Positions 5,971 through 13,577 of a stretch of DNA of 16,417 bases are shown in pieces. Both the position numbers and the translations under genes were made by a program. The notes under the pieces were generated by a model that had not been told where the DNA came from, made no database searches, and worked only from the letters and a program-made list of their open reading frames with translations. Within the stretch, counting starts at the first letter, position 1; each line of letters opens with the position of its first letter. The stretch comes from Candidatus Moranbacteria bacterium RIFCSPHIGHO2_01_FULL_55_24 (GTDB lineage Bacteria; Patescibacteria; Paceibacteria; Moranbacterales; UBA1568), in contig MFRW01000006.1 in assembly GCA_001786575.1 (NCBI GenBank), positions 1-16,417 of the forward strand, given 5' to 3'.

Positions 5971-7002
5971 ATGAAGAGGACAAAGTCAAATTTGGGATTT
6001 TGGGAAGCGCTGCCGAGGCCGTTCTTTGTCTTGGCGCCCTTGGCGAATGTGACCGACGCAGTTTTTCGGCGTTTCATCATCCGCTATAGCCGTCCCCATG
6101 TTCTATGGACGGAATTCGTCTCGGCCGACGGGCTGTGTCACCCGAGAGGGAGAGAGGCGCTCCTCAAAGATCTCGCCTATACTGAAGACGAGCGACCTAT
6201 CGTCGTCCAACTGTTTACGGCGCATCCGGGAGCGATGCGCGAGGCAGCGAAGCTGTGCGCCGAGCTCGGGTTCGATGGCATCGACATCAATATGGGCTGT
6301 CCGGACAAGAACGTGATGAAGCAGGGAGCAGGAGCGACCTGCATGAAAGATCCGCAATTGGCGCAGGCGCTCATCCGGGCCGCCAAGGACGGCGTGCGGG
6401 ATGCCGGCAAAGAGATCCCGATTTCGGTGAAGACACGTCTCGGCTTCAATGATGATACTCTGGAAGAATGGCTTCCGGCTCTCTTGGAAGCCGAACCGGC
6501 GGCTATCACGCTCCATGCCAGGACGAAGAAGGATATGTCGAAAGTGCCGGCCCGCTTCGAGAGGATCGCGCGGGCGGTAGAGATCCGGAATGAGCAGAAG
6601 AGCCGGACGCTCATCATCGGGAACGGCGATGTGCGCGACATGGCTGACGCGCGGAAAAAAATCGAGGAAACCGGAGCGGACGGCATCATGTTCGGTCGGG
6701 CTATCTTCGGAAATCCTTGGCTTTTCGATGAGACGAAGAAAGAAGTAAGTACCCAGGAAAAACTGGATGCGGCGCTCGTCCACACGGAAATGTTTCTGGA
6801 CTACTGGAAAGATACCAAGAGTTTCGAGCTTCTGAAGAAGCACTATCGGGCCTACATCAATCATTTCCCGCTTGCCAAAGAGCTGCGGATCGAAATGATG
6901 GAAGCCAAGAATTTCGAGCAGGTGAAAGCGGCGGTAGAGAAGTTCCGGAGCGAACATCCGGAAACCCTTCCGCTTCTCTCGAAAACGGAGTATCTTTTGT
7001 AA
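5971..7002 (+). CDS. dus: tRNA-dihydrouridine synthase (DusB-like)
   Basis: A 343-residue FMN enzyme that reduces uridines in the tRNA D-loop using NADPH. The TIM-barrel motifs are in order: 'LAPLANVTDAVFRRF' at the N terminus, INMGC110PDKNVMKQGAG with the catalytic Cys, SVKTRLG (152-158), 'LHARTKKD' (181-188), NGDVRD (218-223) and the FMN-phosphate site FGRAIFGNPW (241-250). The C-terminal helical domain has 'YRAYI..FP.AKELR', typical of tRNA recognition in the family. Which D-loop position it modifies cannot be told. It is the first gene of a tight plus-strand operon, with mnmA 6 nt downstream. No Shine-Dalgarno site is present, which fits the leaderless promoter placement. Confidence 0.95.
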   Translation: MKRTKSNLGFWEALPRPFFVLAPLANVTDAVFRRFIIRYSRPHVLWTEFVSADGLCHPRGREALLKDLAYTEDERPIVVQLFTAHPGAMREAAKLCAELGFDGIDINMGCPDKNVMKQGAGATCMKDPQLAQALIRAAKDGVRDAGKEIPISVKTRLGFNDDTLEEWLPALLEAEPAAITLHARTKKDMSKVPARFERIARAVEIRNEQKSRTLIIGNGDVRDMADARKKIEETGADGIMFGRAIFGNPWLFDETKKEVSTQEKLDAALVHTEMFLDYWKDTKSFELLKKHYRAYINHFPLAKELRIEMMEAKNFEQVKAAVEKFRSEHPETLPLLSKTEYLL

Positions 7003-7008
7003 ACTCTT

Positions 7009-8088
7009 ATGAAAATCGCTGTACTGGTATCGGGCGGAGTGGACAGTTCGGTAGCCCTGGCTTTGCTCAAAGAAGCCGGGCACGATGTCACCGCCTACTA
7101 TATGAAGATCTGGCTGGAGGATGAGCTCCGGTTCCTTGGTGACTGTCCGTGGGAAGAAGACCTGAAATATGTGAGAGCCGTCTCCCAGCAGTTCGATGTG
7201 CCTTTGGAAATCGTGCCGTTTCAGAAAGAATACTGGGATCGGGTAGTGGGGTATACCTTGGCGGAGGTGCAGGCCGGACGGACGCCGAACCCGGACATGC
7301 TCTGTAATGCCCGCGTCAAGTTCGGAGCTTTCTATGAATACCTGGAGGCGCAAGGGAAGAAATACGACAAGATCGCGACCGGACACTATGCGCAGACCGA
7401 AGAACGGGACGGAATAACCTGGCTCAAGATGTCGCCGGATCCTGTCAAAGATCAGACGTATTTCCTCTCCCAGCTTTCGCAGGAGCAGGTGGCCAGAGCG
7501 CTCTTCCCGATCGGCGGGTATCCGAAAGGAGAAGTGCGCCGCCTGGCAGAGAAATTCCAGCTGCCCAATGCCAAGCGCAAAGACAGTCAGGGCATCTGCT
7601 TCCTCGGGAAGATCCCGTTCGACGAATTCGTGAAGTTCCATCTCGGTGTGAAACCGGGCAAGCTTATAGAAGAAGGTACCGGCAAAGTGCTCGGGGAGCA
7701 TGAAGGCTTCTGGTACTACACCATCGGACAGCGCAAGGGTATCCGCCTCTCGGGCGGGCCGTGGTACGTGACAGGGAAGGACCTGGAGAAGAACGAAGTA
7801 TATATCGCCCACGGCGACCGCTATCAAGCGGAAGCCAGGGATACGTTCACGGTAGCGAATCCGAACTGGATCGCAGGCTCTGCTCCGGAGAAGACGGCGC
7901 TTCTGGTGAAGATCCGCCACGGCGAAAAGATGTACCCGGCAGAAGTGACGCCATTGGGAGCTGGCAGATACCGGGTACGGTTGGCCGAAAAAGATCATGG
8001 GATAGCTGCCGGCCAATTCGCGGTGTTCTATGATGGAGATATCTGCCTGGGCGGCGGAGTAATCGAAGAAGAATATGCCGATCGATAA
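7009..8088 (+). CDS. mnmA: tRNA-specific 2-thiouridylase MnmA
   Basis: A 359-residue enzyme that thiolates U34 of Lys, Glu and Gln tRNAs (s2U34). It activates the base with ATP through the PP-loop SGGVDSS (8-14), then transfers sulfur with a pair of Cys: C99 in PNPDMLCN and C197 in DSQGICFLG. 'ATGHYAQ' (123-129) and 'KDQTYFLSQL' (147-156) are further family blocks, and the beta-barrel C-terminal domain is present ('YYTIGQRKGIRLSGGPWYV'). The sulfur must come from a cysteine desulfurase; SufS of the divergent locus is the only one seen here. The gene overlaps mutY by 14 nt, so translation is probably coupled. Confidence 0.97.
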   Translation: MKIAVLVSGGVDSSVALALLKEAGHDVTAYYMKIWLEDELRFLGDCPWEEDLKYVRAVSQQFDVPLEIVPFQKEYWDRVVGYTLAEVQAGRTPNPDMLCNARVKFGAFYEYLEAQGKKYDKIATGHYAQTEERDGITWLKMSPDPVKDQTYFLSQLSQEQVARALFPIGGYPKGEVRRLAEKFQLPNAKRKDSQGICFLGKIPFDEFVKFHLGVKPGKLIEEGTGKVLGEHEGFWYYTIGQRKGIRLSGGPWYVTGKDLEKNEVYIAHGDRYQAEARDTFTVANPNWIAGSAPEKTALLVKIRHGEKMYPAEVTPLGAGRYRVRLAEKDHGIAAGQFAVFYDGDICLGGGVIEEEYADR

Positions 8089-9055
8089 GCGTAAAGCGGG
8101 ATTTTTCGAGGAGAAGCTGGAAGACTTTTTCCAAAAGACCGGCCGGGAACATTTGCCATGGCGCAAGAAAAAGATAACCGCTTATGAAGTCTGGGTATCG
8201 GAAATCATGCTCCAGCAGACCCAGGTATCGCGCGTCATCGGGTATTACGAGCGCTTCATGAAGAAGTTTCCGACGGTCGAGAAGCTGGCGACTGCGAGCT
8301 GGGAAGAATTCCTGCCGTACTACCAGGGCCTGGGCTACTACATGCGCGGCCGCAATATGCTCTTGGCGGCCCGAATGGTAGTCGATGATTATGGAGGGAA
8401 GTTTCCCGAAGAAACAGCCAAGCTGCGAAAGCTCCCCGGTATCGGGCCCTACACGGCTGCCGCTATCCAGAGCTTCGCCTATGGTTTGCCGGCGATTTCC
8501 TGGGATACGAACGTGCTTCGTGTTCTGGGAAGATTCTTTTTGGGAGCGAAGGAAAGAGCAAAAGGAGAAGAGGCGGACTTGGAAAAGGTCTTGCGCATGG
8601 AGCGCAAAAAACTGAATGCGGCGCTCATGGATTTCGGAAGCGCGATCTGCGTCTCGCGGCCCAAGTGCGCGGCCTGCATGCTCCGGCCCCGGTGCGCCTA
8701 CTCTAAGGCGGGAGGACAGCTGGAGAAGAAGATTCCGAAAAAGAAAATCGCTTTCAACATGGCGGAAGCCGAGGCCTGGGTGTTCCTTCATGAGGGACAC
8801 CGGCAATATTTTTCATCCCGGAAAAAAGCTTTCAAGCCATTCGTCCTGCCGGCCGGCTCTCATTCACGGGCAGGCATCAAGCAATGGTTTCTGGAACATC
8901 ACGGACTGACTCTCGCGGTGCGTCCGCCGCACAAGAGATTGCTCGTCCGGAAGAAGCCGGTCATCTGGGTAAATGCCCAAGTTCTCCTAGGTGATCCCGC
9001 TTTTCCGGTATTTCCGAAAAACAGCATAGGAGAGTATAATAAGAACCAGAAATAG
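8075..9055 (+). CDS. mutY: A/G-specific adenine DNA glycosylase MutY
   Basis: A 326-residue repair enzyme that removes adenine mispaired with 8-oxoguanine. The catalytic Glu is E43 in SEIMLQQTQV; the helix-hairpin-helix is LPGIGPYTAAA (120-130), followed by the catalytic Asp D144 in SWDTNVLRV. Tyr126 in the hairpin is the variant seen in Geobacillus-type MutY. The Fe-S loop has C192, C198, C201 and C207, that is C-x5-C-x2-C-x5-C, one residue shorter in the first gap than the usual C-x6-C. The region after about 215 is in the place of the NUDIX-like 8-oxoG recognition domain and is short. The cluster makes it a client of the SUF system across the divergent promoter. Confidence 0.93.
   Translation: MPIDKRKAGFFEEKLEDFFQKTGREHLPWRKKKITAYEVWVSEIMLQQTQVSRVIGYYERFMKKFPTVEKLATASWEEFLPYYQGLGYYMRGRNMLLAARMVVDDYGGKFPEETAKLRKLPGIGPYTAAAIQSFAYGLPAISWDTNVLRVLGRFFLGAKERAKGEEADLEKVLRMERKKLNAALMDFGSAICVSRPKCAACMLRPRCAYSKAGGQLEKKIPKKKIAFNMAEAEAWVFLHEGHRQYFSSRKKAFKPFVLPAGSHSRAGIKQWFLEHHGLTLAVRPPHKRLLVRKKPVIWVNAQVLLGDPAFPVFPKNSIGEYNKNQK
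9012..9040 (+). promoter_or_regulatory. Possible internal promoter ahead of the AI-2E family gene
   Basis: Perfect -10 TATAAT (9035-9040) with a poor -35 TTCCGA (9012-9017) at 17-bp spacing, inside the 3' end of mutY. Predicted start near 9047, 18 nt before the next ATG. Confidence 0.4.
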
Positions 9056-9064
9056 CGTGAATTT

Positions 9065-10126
9065 ATGCAGCTCAAATCCCTGAATGTCTACTTTTTCTTC
9101 CTGCTTCTCATAGGAGTGGGGGTCGCAGTTTTCTTCATCTTCCAGCCGTTCCTCACGGCGATTCTGACCGCAGCTATCCTTACCGTGCTCCTGAAGCGAC
9201 CGTATCATTTCTTCGAGCGTATTTTCCGCGGGCACCGCGTCGCAAGCTCGCTTCTGACCTGTCTCATGGCGATCCTCATCATCGTGACGCCGATGTTCGC
9301 TATCTTCACTCTCGCCTTCAATGAAGCCAATAATTTCTACCACAGCATCGGCCAAGAAGGCACCGTCGAGAGCTTCATAGAAAAGACGATCCAGGTAGTC
9401 GACAGCGTTCCCTATCTGGGCGCGTTCATAAGCCATGATGACCTGACGCAGGAGCGGCTTTTGGAGGATGTCCAGCAATTGAGTTCCAATGCGCTGGGTC
9501 TCATCCAGACCGCTTATAAGAGCATCACGAGCTTCGTGCTCTGGGTGTTCATCCTCTTCTTCACGCTCTTCTATTTCCTGATAGACGGCAAGAAGACGCT
9601 CCGCTACCTCATGAACCTTTCTCCGCTCAAGAACGAGCACGACAAGCTTCTCATCCAGAAATTCGTCTCGATCAGCCGCGCGACCATCAAGGGGAACCTG
9701 GTAGTCGGGGTGATCCAGGGGTTCATGGGAGGGATTTCCTTCGCGATCGCCGGCGTTCCATCGCCGGCCATCTGGGGATTGATCATGGTATTCTTTTCCG
9801 TCATTCCGATGATCGGAGCAGGAATCATCTGGCTTCCGGCGGGCATCATCCTGCTCCTCTTGGGCCAGATCTGGCAGGGAGTGTTCATACTGGCTTTCGG
9901 CGGGCTCGTCATCTCTTCTATCGACAACATTCTCCGGCCGAAGCTCGTGGGCAAAGACACGGCCATGCACCCGCTCCTCATCTTTTTCTCGACGCTTGGC
10001 GGCATCTACCTCTTCGGCCTGCCGGGGTTCGTCATGGGGCCGATCATCGTCTCGCTTTTCATGGCACTTAGCGATATTTACAGCATCGAATTCCGCGATC
10101 AGCTGAAGGAATACAACGAAGCCTAG
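9065..10126 (+). CDS. AI-2E / PerM family membrane protein
   Basis: A 353-residue polytopic membrane protein. Hydrophobic segments are visible at about 8-43, 60-86, 153-173, 211-232, 236-265, 269-286 and 302-335, with a soluble stretch at about 87-150, the usual layout of this family. The 'GV.QG...G..F.IAGVP.P..WG' block and the DNILRPKLVG motif (287-296) are diagnostic. Members include a proposed autoinducer-2 exporter and Na+/H+ antiporters; the substrate cannot be deduced. It starts 9 nt after mutY and probably belongs to the same operon, with a possible extra promoter inside mutY. No canonical terminator follows it. Confidence 0.93.
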   Translation: MQLKSLNVYFFFLLLIGVGVAVFFIFQPFLTAILTAAILTVLLKRPYHFFERIFRGHRVASSLLTCLMAILIIVTPMFAIFTLAFNEANNFYHSIGQEGTVESFIEKTIQVVDSVPYLGAFISHDDLTQERLLEDVQQLSSNALGLIQTAYKSITSFVLWVFILFFTLFYFLIDGKKTLRYLMNLSPLKNEHDKLLIQKFVSISRATIKGNLVVGVIQGFMGGISFAIAGVPSPAIWGLIMVFFSVIPMIGAGIIWLPAGIILLLLGQIWQGVFILAFGGLVISSIDNILRPKLVGKDTAMHPLLIFFSTLGGIYLFGLPGFVMGPIIVSLFMALSDIYSIEFRDQLKEYNEA

Positions 10127-10234
10127 AACTCTATCTTTGTCCGTTGTCGGAGAAAAAAGGAGAGAAAGCTTTCCGATAGCGCAGCCAGAGGATGCTAAAA
10201 AGGCTCGGAACGGAATAATAAAATAAAAAATCCT

Positions 10235-12265
10235 ATGAAAAAGATGCGTATCCTTTCCCTCGTCCTCGCTTTGGCCGGAGCGCTGGCACTCTCTTCTGTT
10301 GCCGAGGCGAAGAGCGTGAACTGGAACAAGACCGAGAGCAGCGGGATGTTCCTGTATAACACCAACTGGACAAATTTCCCGAATGACAATGGGTGGGGGT
10401 CGGCTTTGGCAAATCCGAACATCTCCATCACGTATCAGGCGCAGGTGCGGAACATGTCTTCAGGCGGCACCATTCTTCCAGATGGAGCCTCTATCCCGGT
10501 GGGGACGCAGCTTCGGTTCGAACCGCTGCCGTATTCCGGCAGCGATATCTCCTGGTTCGGGAGCGGCTATGCGGCGGATTCTCCGAACGGGCATTGGGTA
10601 GCGAACGCTACTCCGCCGGGTTCCTGGTGTGATCCGGCAGACTATGCCGGAGGATACTTCTCTGTTTCGCGCTATAGCGCTTATATCCCGCTCTCGATCA
10701 ATCCGCCGGCGAACAGCGTGAATCATGGCGGGACCGCCGGGCTTTCTTGCGATGCTTCCCGGCAGAACTGCACCGTGACTTCTCCAGGCAGTATCAATAC
10801 GACATTCACGTTCAACGCGACCTACGGCAAGTTCTATTACTCGTATGATGGCTATGACGTTTCTCTGTTCGGAGGGTATACAGGACCCGTCTCTTGTCAT
10901 TATCAAGCGAGGCCGCTCAATTTCACTCCCGTAGCGTATGGCAACGGCTGGCTTTGTATGGATAGCGGAGTAGGCGGTCCAAAGTGTAGTCTCTATAATG
11001 TCGGCTCCGCTTACACCCTCTCCGTTCCGGTGCAAACCATCTCTTATTCGCTCTTTGCCGTCTCTTCTAATAACCCTCCGGCTGCCCCGGTCATTTCCGG
11101 ACCCGCCACCGGATCTGCCGGCACCGCTTACTCATGGACCGCTACCTCCAGGGATTCTGACGGCGACACGCTCCGCTACGGCTACGACTGGGATCTGAAC
11201 GGCTCTATCGACCAGTGGATGCCTGCCGCAGGCTTCGTCCCCTCCGGCACATCACAATCTGCTTCCTATTCGTGGGTCGCTCCCGGCGCCCACACCTTCC
11301 AGGTCCTGGCTCAAGACTCCAAAGGCGCCAGTTCTTCCTGGAGCAGCTACACCATCACTCTGACTTCCGTCGTAAACGGCCTCTGCGGTGCCGCGAACGG
11401 TATCGCCACTCTTCTTCCGCCAGGAATCGGCCTCTGTACCAGCGGTACTCCGACTGCCGTTACTCCGGCGGCTGCCCCGGGCCCTTACTCCTGGACCTGT
11501 CAGGGATCAGGCGGGGGAGCGAATGCGAGTTGCAGCGCTCCGTATGACATTCCCGCTCCGAGCTTCGACCTCAAAATCAACGGCTCTGATGGCCCGCTTG
11601 CTGTCTCCCTCGGTACGAACCTGAATATCGTCTGGACTCCGGTCACGAATGCCGTCTCCTGCACTGGTAGCGGCAACGGCTGGAATACGCCTCCCGCTAA
11701 ATCCCTCGCCGGAGGGAGTGACAATGTTTCGGCTACTGCCGCCGCCCTCTATGCGCTCACTTGTTACAACGCGGAAGGAGATGCCACCACCGACACCGTC
11801 TCCGTCTCTCTTGCCAACATCCTCAAAGTCTGCGAAGGTTCCTGCTCTTCCAGTTTCATGCGCGGCAAGAGCGGTGCCCCCCAGAGCTTTACCATGGCTC
11901 GAGGCTCTAGCAAGAGTCTCGTCGCCTGCTACAACCCGGCTGCTGATTGTTCGGACCCGAGTGGCAATGTCACAGCTGCCTTTACGGAAGGAGGAGGCAG
12001 CGCCATCAGCCTCTCCGGGACCAACCCGGTGATTGTAACGGCGAATGCTCCTGGCACCGAAAGCATGAGCGCCTCCTATTCCGGCCAGACGGCCAATATG
12101 GATGTCACTGTCATCTGTGTCCCTACTACGAGTTGCGCTGCCGACCCCCGAGGCGACGACTACTGCCCGAGTGAGACCTACACCATAGACGATAGCTGCG
12201 GCACTACGCTCACCTGCAATGGAAGAAGGACTTGCGACTACAACTGGAAGGAAGTAGCGCCGTAG
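10235..12265 (+). CDS. Secreted Cys-rich modular protein with a PKD-like domain
   Basis: 676 residues with a Sec signal peptide (basic MKKMR, hydrophobic core, likely cleavage after AEA at 25) and no lipobox. Residues 26-275 are a Gly/Ser/Tyr-rich region with no family I recognise. Residues about 282-378 look like a PKD/Ig-like module ('TATSRDSDGDTLRYGYDWD' and 'HTFQVLAQDSKGA'). Residues 381-435 form a small Cys module (C384, C401, C422, C433; NGLCG..W.C.G..G...SC), followed by beta-rich Ig-like stretches and a Cys-dense tail (628-676: six Cys) ending in WKEVAP. In total 22 Cys, an even number, which suggests disulfides. Probably a surface or extracellular adhesion-type protein; this is inference. 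Base composition becomes more C-rich from about 11060 on. The upstream leader has only a weak ribosome site. Confidence 0.85.
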   Translation: MKKMRILSLVLALAGALALSSVAEAKSVNWNKTESSGMFLYNTNWTNFPNDNGWGSALANPNISITYQAQVRNMSSGGTILPDGASIPVGTQLRFEPLPYSGSDISWFGSGYAADSPNGHWVANATPPGSWCDPADYAGGYFSVSRYSAYIPLSINPPANSVNHGGTAGLSCDASRQNCTVTSPGSINTTFTFNATYGKFYYSYDGYDVSLFGGYTGPVSCHYQARPLNFTPVAYGNGWLCMDSGVGGPKCSLYNVGSAYTLSVPVQTISYSLFAVSSNNPPAAPVISGPATGSAGTAYSWTATSRDSDGDTLRYGYDWDLNGSIDQWMPAAGFVPSGTSQSASYSWVAPGAHTFQVLAQDSKGASSSWSSYTITLTSVVNGLCGAANGIATLLPPGIGLCTSGTPTAVTPAAAPGPYSWTCQGSGGGANASCSAPYDIPAPSFDLKINGSDGPLAVSLGTNLNIVWTPVTNAVSCTGSGNGWNTPPAKSLAGGSDNVSATAAALYALTCYNAEGDATTDTVSVSLANILKVCEGSCSSSFMRGKSGAPQSFTMARGSSKSLVACYNPAADCSDPSGNVTAAFTEGGGSAISLSGTNPVIVTANAPGTESMSASYSGQTANMDVTVICVPTTSCAADPRGDDYCPSETYTIDDSCGTTLTCNGRRTCDYNWKEVAP

Positions 12266-12273
12266 GGGAAATC

Positions 12274-12277
12274 GAGG
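12274..12277 (+). promoter_or_regulatory. Ribosome binding site that sets the lgt start
   Basis: GAGG lies 5 nt before ATG 12283. It favours this start over the in-frame ATGs at 12232 (inside the upstream gene) and 12292. Confidence 0.5.
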
Positions 12278-12282
12278 CTATA

Positions 12283-13131
12283 ATGCCTGGTATGGACCTC
12301 GGATACTGGCAATCGTTTCCGGAACGTATAGACCCGGTCGCCTTCGCGCTCGGGTCTTTTCCGATACATTGGTATGCGATCTTTTTCCTCTGCGGCTGGG
12401 CAGGAGCCTTTCTCATCGCACTTTCTTTCCGAAGGAACCGCCTTCCGGAAATCACCCGAAGCCGTCTCGAGGATCTCTTCTGGTGGCTTCTCCTCGGCGC
12501 GGCACTCGGAGCGCGCCTCGGATATGCGCTTTTCTATTACCCAGATCTTTTCCTGGTTCATCCGTTCAGTCTTTTCTCTCCCTATGATCGTGCGACTGGG
12601 GAATGGACCGGTATCAGCGGCTTGAGTTTTCATGGGGGAATTATCGGAGTAGGCGCGGTGCTCTTCCTTTTCTCCAAAAAATATCATATATCTTTCCTCG
12701 CTTTGGCGGATCTTCTCGCTCTTGCCGCTCCGGCAGTCTCGTTTTTCGGGAGAATCGGGAATTTCTTGAACGGAGAGCTTTTCGGCCGGGTGACGGAAAT
12801 ACCGTGGGGGATGTATTTTTCGGGCGAGCGGGTTCTGCGGCATCCATCGGCCCTGTACGAAGCTTTTTTCGAAGGGATACTCCTTTTCGTCTTCCTGTTC
12901 TTTGCACGGAAGAGAGTCGGATTCCCAGGAGGATTGGCAGCGCTGTATGTGAGCGGCTATGGCGTGCTCCGCTTCATCGCTGAATTTTTCCGCGAGCCGG
13001 ATCCGCAGCTGGGGTACTTCTTCGGCATATTCACGCTCGGCCAGCTATTTTCTCTCGTTCTCGCGGCGGGAGGAACGATCCTTTTTTTCTGGTTTCAGCG
13101 GCGGAAATATGCTACAATTCGGGTAAATTGA
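12283..13131 (+). CDS. lgt: Prolipoprotein diacylglyceryl transferase Lgt
   Basis: A 282-residue integral membrane enzyme that moves diacylglycerol from phosphatidylglycerol to the lipobox Cys of prolipoproteins. The family signature is present as FFGRIGNFLNGELFGR (154-169) followed by PWGMYF; R157 and the His in LSFHGGIIG (H117) match the essential Arg143 and His103 of E. coli. 'RHPSALYEAFFEG' and 'YGVLRFIAEFFREPD' are further conserved blocks. About seven hydrophobic segments are visible. The start at 12283 lies 17 nt after the stop of the secreted protein and has a ribosome site. The stop is TGA. No lipoprotein gene is visible in this window, so its substrates lie elsewhere. Confidence 0.96.
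   Translation: MPGMDLGYWQSFPERIDPVAFALGSFPIHWYAIFFLCGWAGAFLIALSFRRNRLPEITRSRLEDLFWWLLLGAALGARLGYALFYYPDLFLVHPFSLFSPYDRATGEWTGISGLSFHGGIIGVGAVLFLFSKKYHISFLALADLLALAAPAVSFFGRIGNFLNGELFGRVTEIPWGMYFSGERVLRHPSALYEAFFEGILLFVFLFFARKRVGFPGGLAALYVSGYGVLRFIAEFFREPDPQLGYFFGIFTLGQLFSLVLAAGGTILFFWFQRRKYATIRVN
13110..13118 (+). promoter_or_regulatory. Possible extended -10 promoter for the CPHC protein gene
   Basis: TGC-TACAAT, an extended -10 element, lies inside the 3' end of lgt with no clear -35. Predicted start near 13125, about 15 nt before ATG 13140. Confidence 0.35.
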
Positions 13132-13139
13132 AAATATCT

Positions 13140-13544
13140 ATGCAGAATAAGAAACTCTGGATCATCCTGGGAGGCACGTTTTTGATTATCGCTGCTTTCG
13201 TAGCGTGGGGCCTCATGGAAGAGAAGCAGGCACGAAAGGAAACAGCCGTACCGGACGCAAGCATCATCTATTACTATGGCGAGGAGTGCCCGCATTGCAA
13301 GGTGATCAACGAATTCTTGGAGAAGAACGATGTCGCTTCAAAAGTCTCCTTCACCAAGAAAGAGGTCTGGCATGACCAGGAGAACAGCGCGGAAATGCAG
13401 GCAAGGGCCGAGAGTTGCGGCTTGGACAAGAACCAGATCGGCGTTCCGTTCGTCTATACGGATGAAGGCAAGTGCCTGATCGGAGAGCCTGACGTAAAGA
13501 AATTTTTCTCCGAAAAAGCAGGAATTGCCGAAGAAGCCGAATAA
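13140..13544 (+). CDS. Membrane-anchored thioredoxin-fold protein with CPHC active site
   Basis: 134 residues: a single N-terminal membrane anchor (about 5-24), a short linker, then a thioredoxin/glutaredoxin-like domain facing outward. The redox site is C50-P-H-C53 in GEECPHCKVINEFL; CPHC is the DsbA-type dipeptide and usually marks an oxidant. The cis-proline loop is IGVPF (P103). Two more Cys (C93, C112) are present. The small size and 'VPFVYTDEGKCLIGEPDVKKFF' resemble glutaredoxin-like proteins, so a reductase role is not excluded. It sits between Cys-rich exported proteins on both sides, which fits disulfide formation outside the cytoplasm. ATG 13140 is chosen; a TTG at 13128, overlapping the lgt stop, is the alternative. 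Confidence 0.85.
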   Translation: MQNKKLWIILGGTFLIIAAFVAWGLMEEKQARKETAVPDASIIYYYGEECPHCKVINEFLEKNDVASKVSFTKKEVWHDQENSAEMQARAESCGLDKNQIGVPFVYTDEGKCLIGEPDVKKFFSEKAGIAEEAE

Positions 13545-13577
13545 AAAGCGCTTCTTCTAGAAAACAAAACCGTTCTC

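Noticed and set aside
6103..8166. A 687-codon open frame on the minus strand
   Set aside because: It is antisense to dus and mnmA, both complete with active-site residues, and has no recognisable family or ribosome site.
12232..12282. A longer start for lgt at 12232
   Set aside because: It would lie inside the upstream gene and add residues not seen in Lgt proteins; 12283 has a ribosome site.
12279..12284. TATAAT just before and within the lgt start codon
   Set aside because: The position 17 bp upstream of it is GC-rich with no -35 match, and a start there would lie downstream of the ATG.
13128..13139. TTG start for the CPHC protein
   Set aside because: It overlaps the lgt stop and adds only four residues; ATG 13140 gives a normal membrane-anchor N terminus. 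Not fully excluded.
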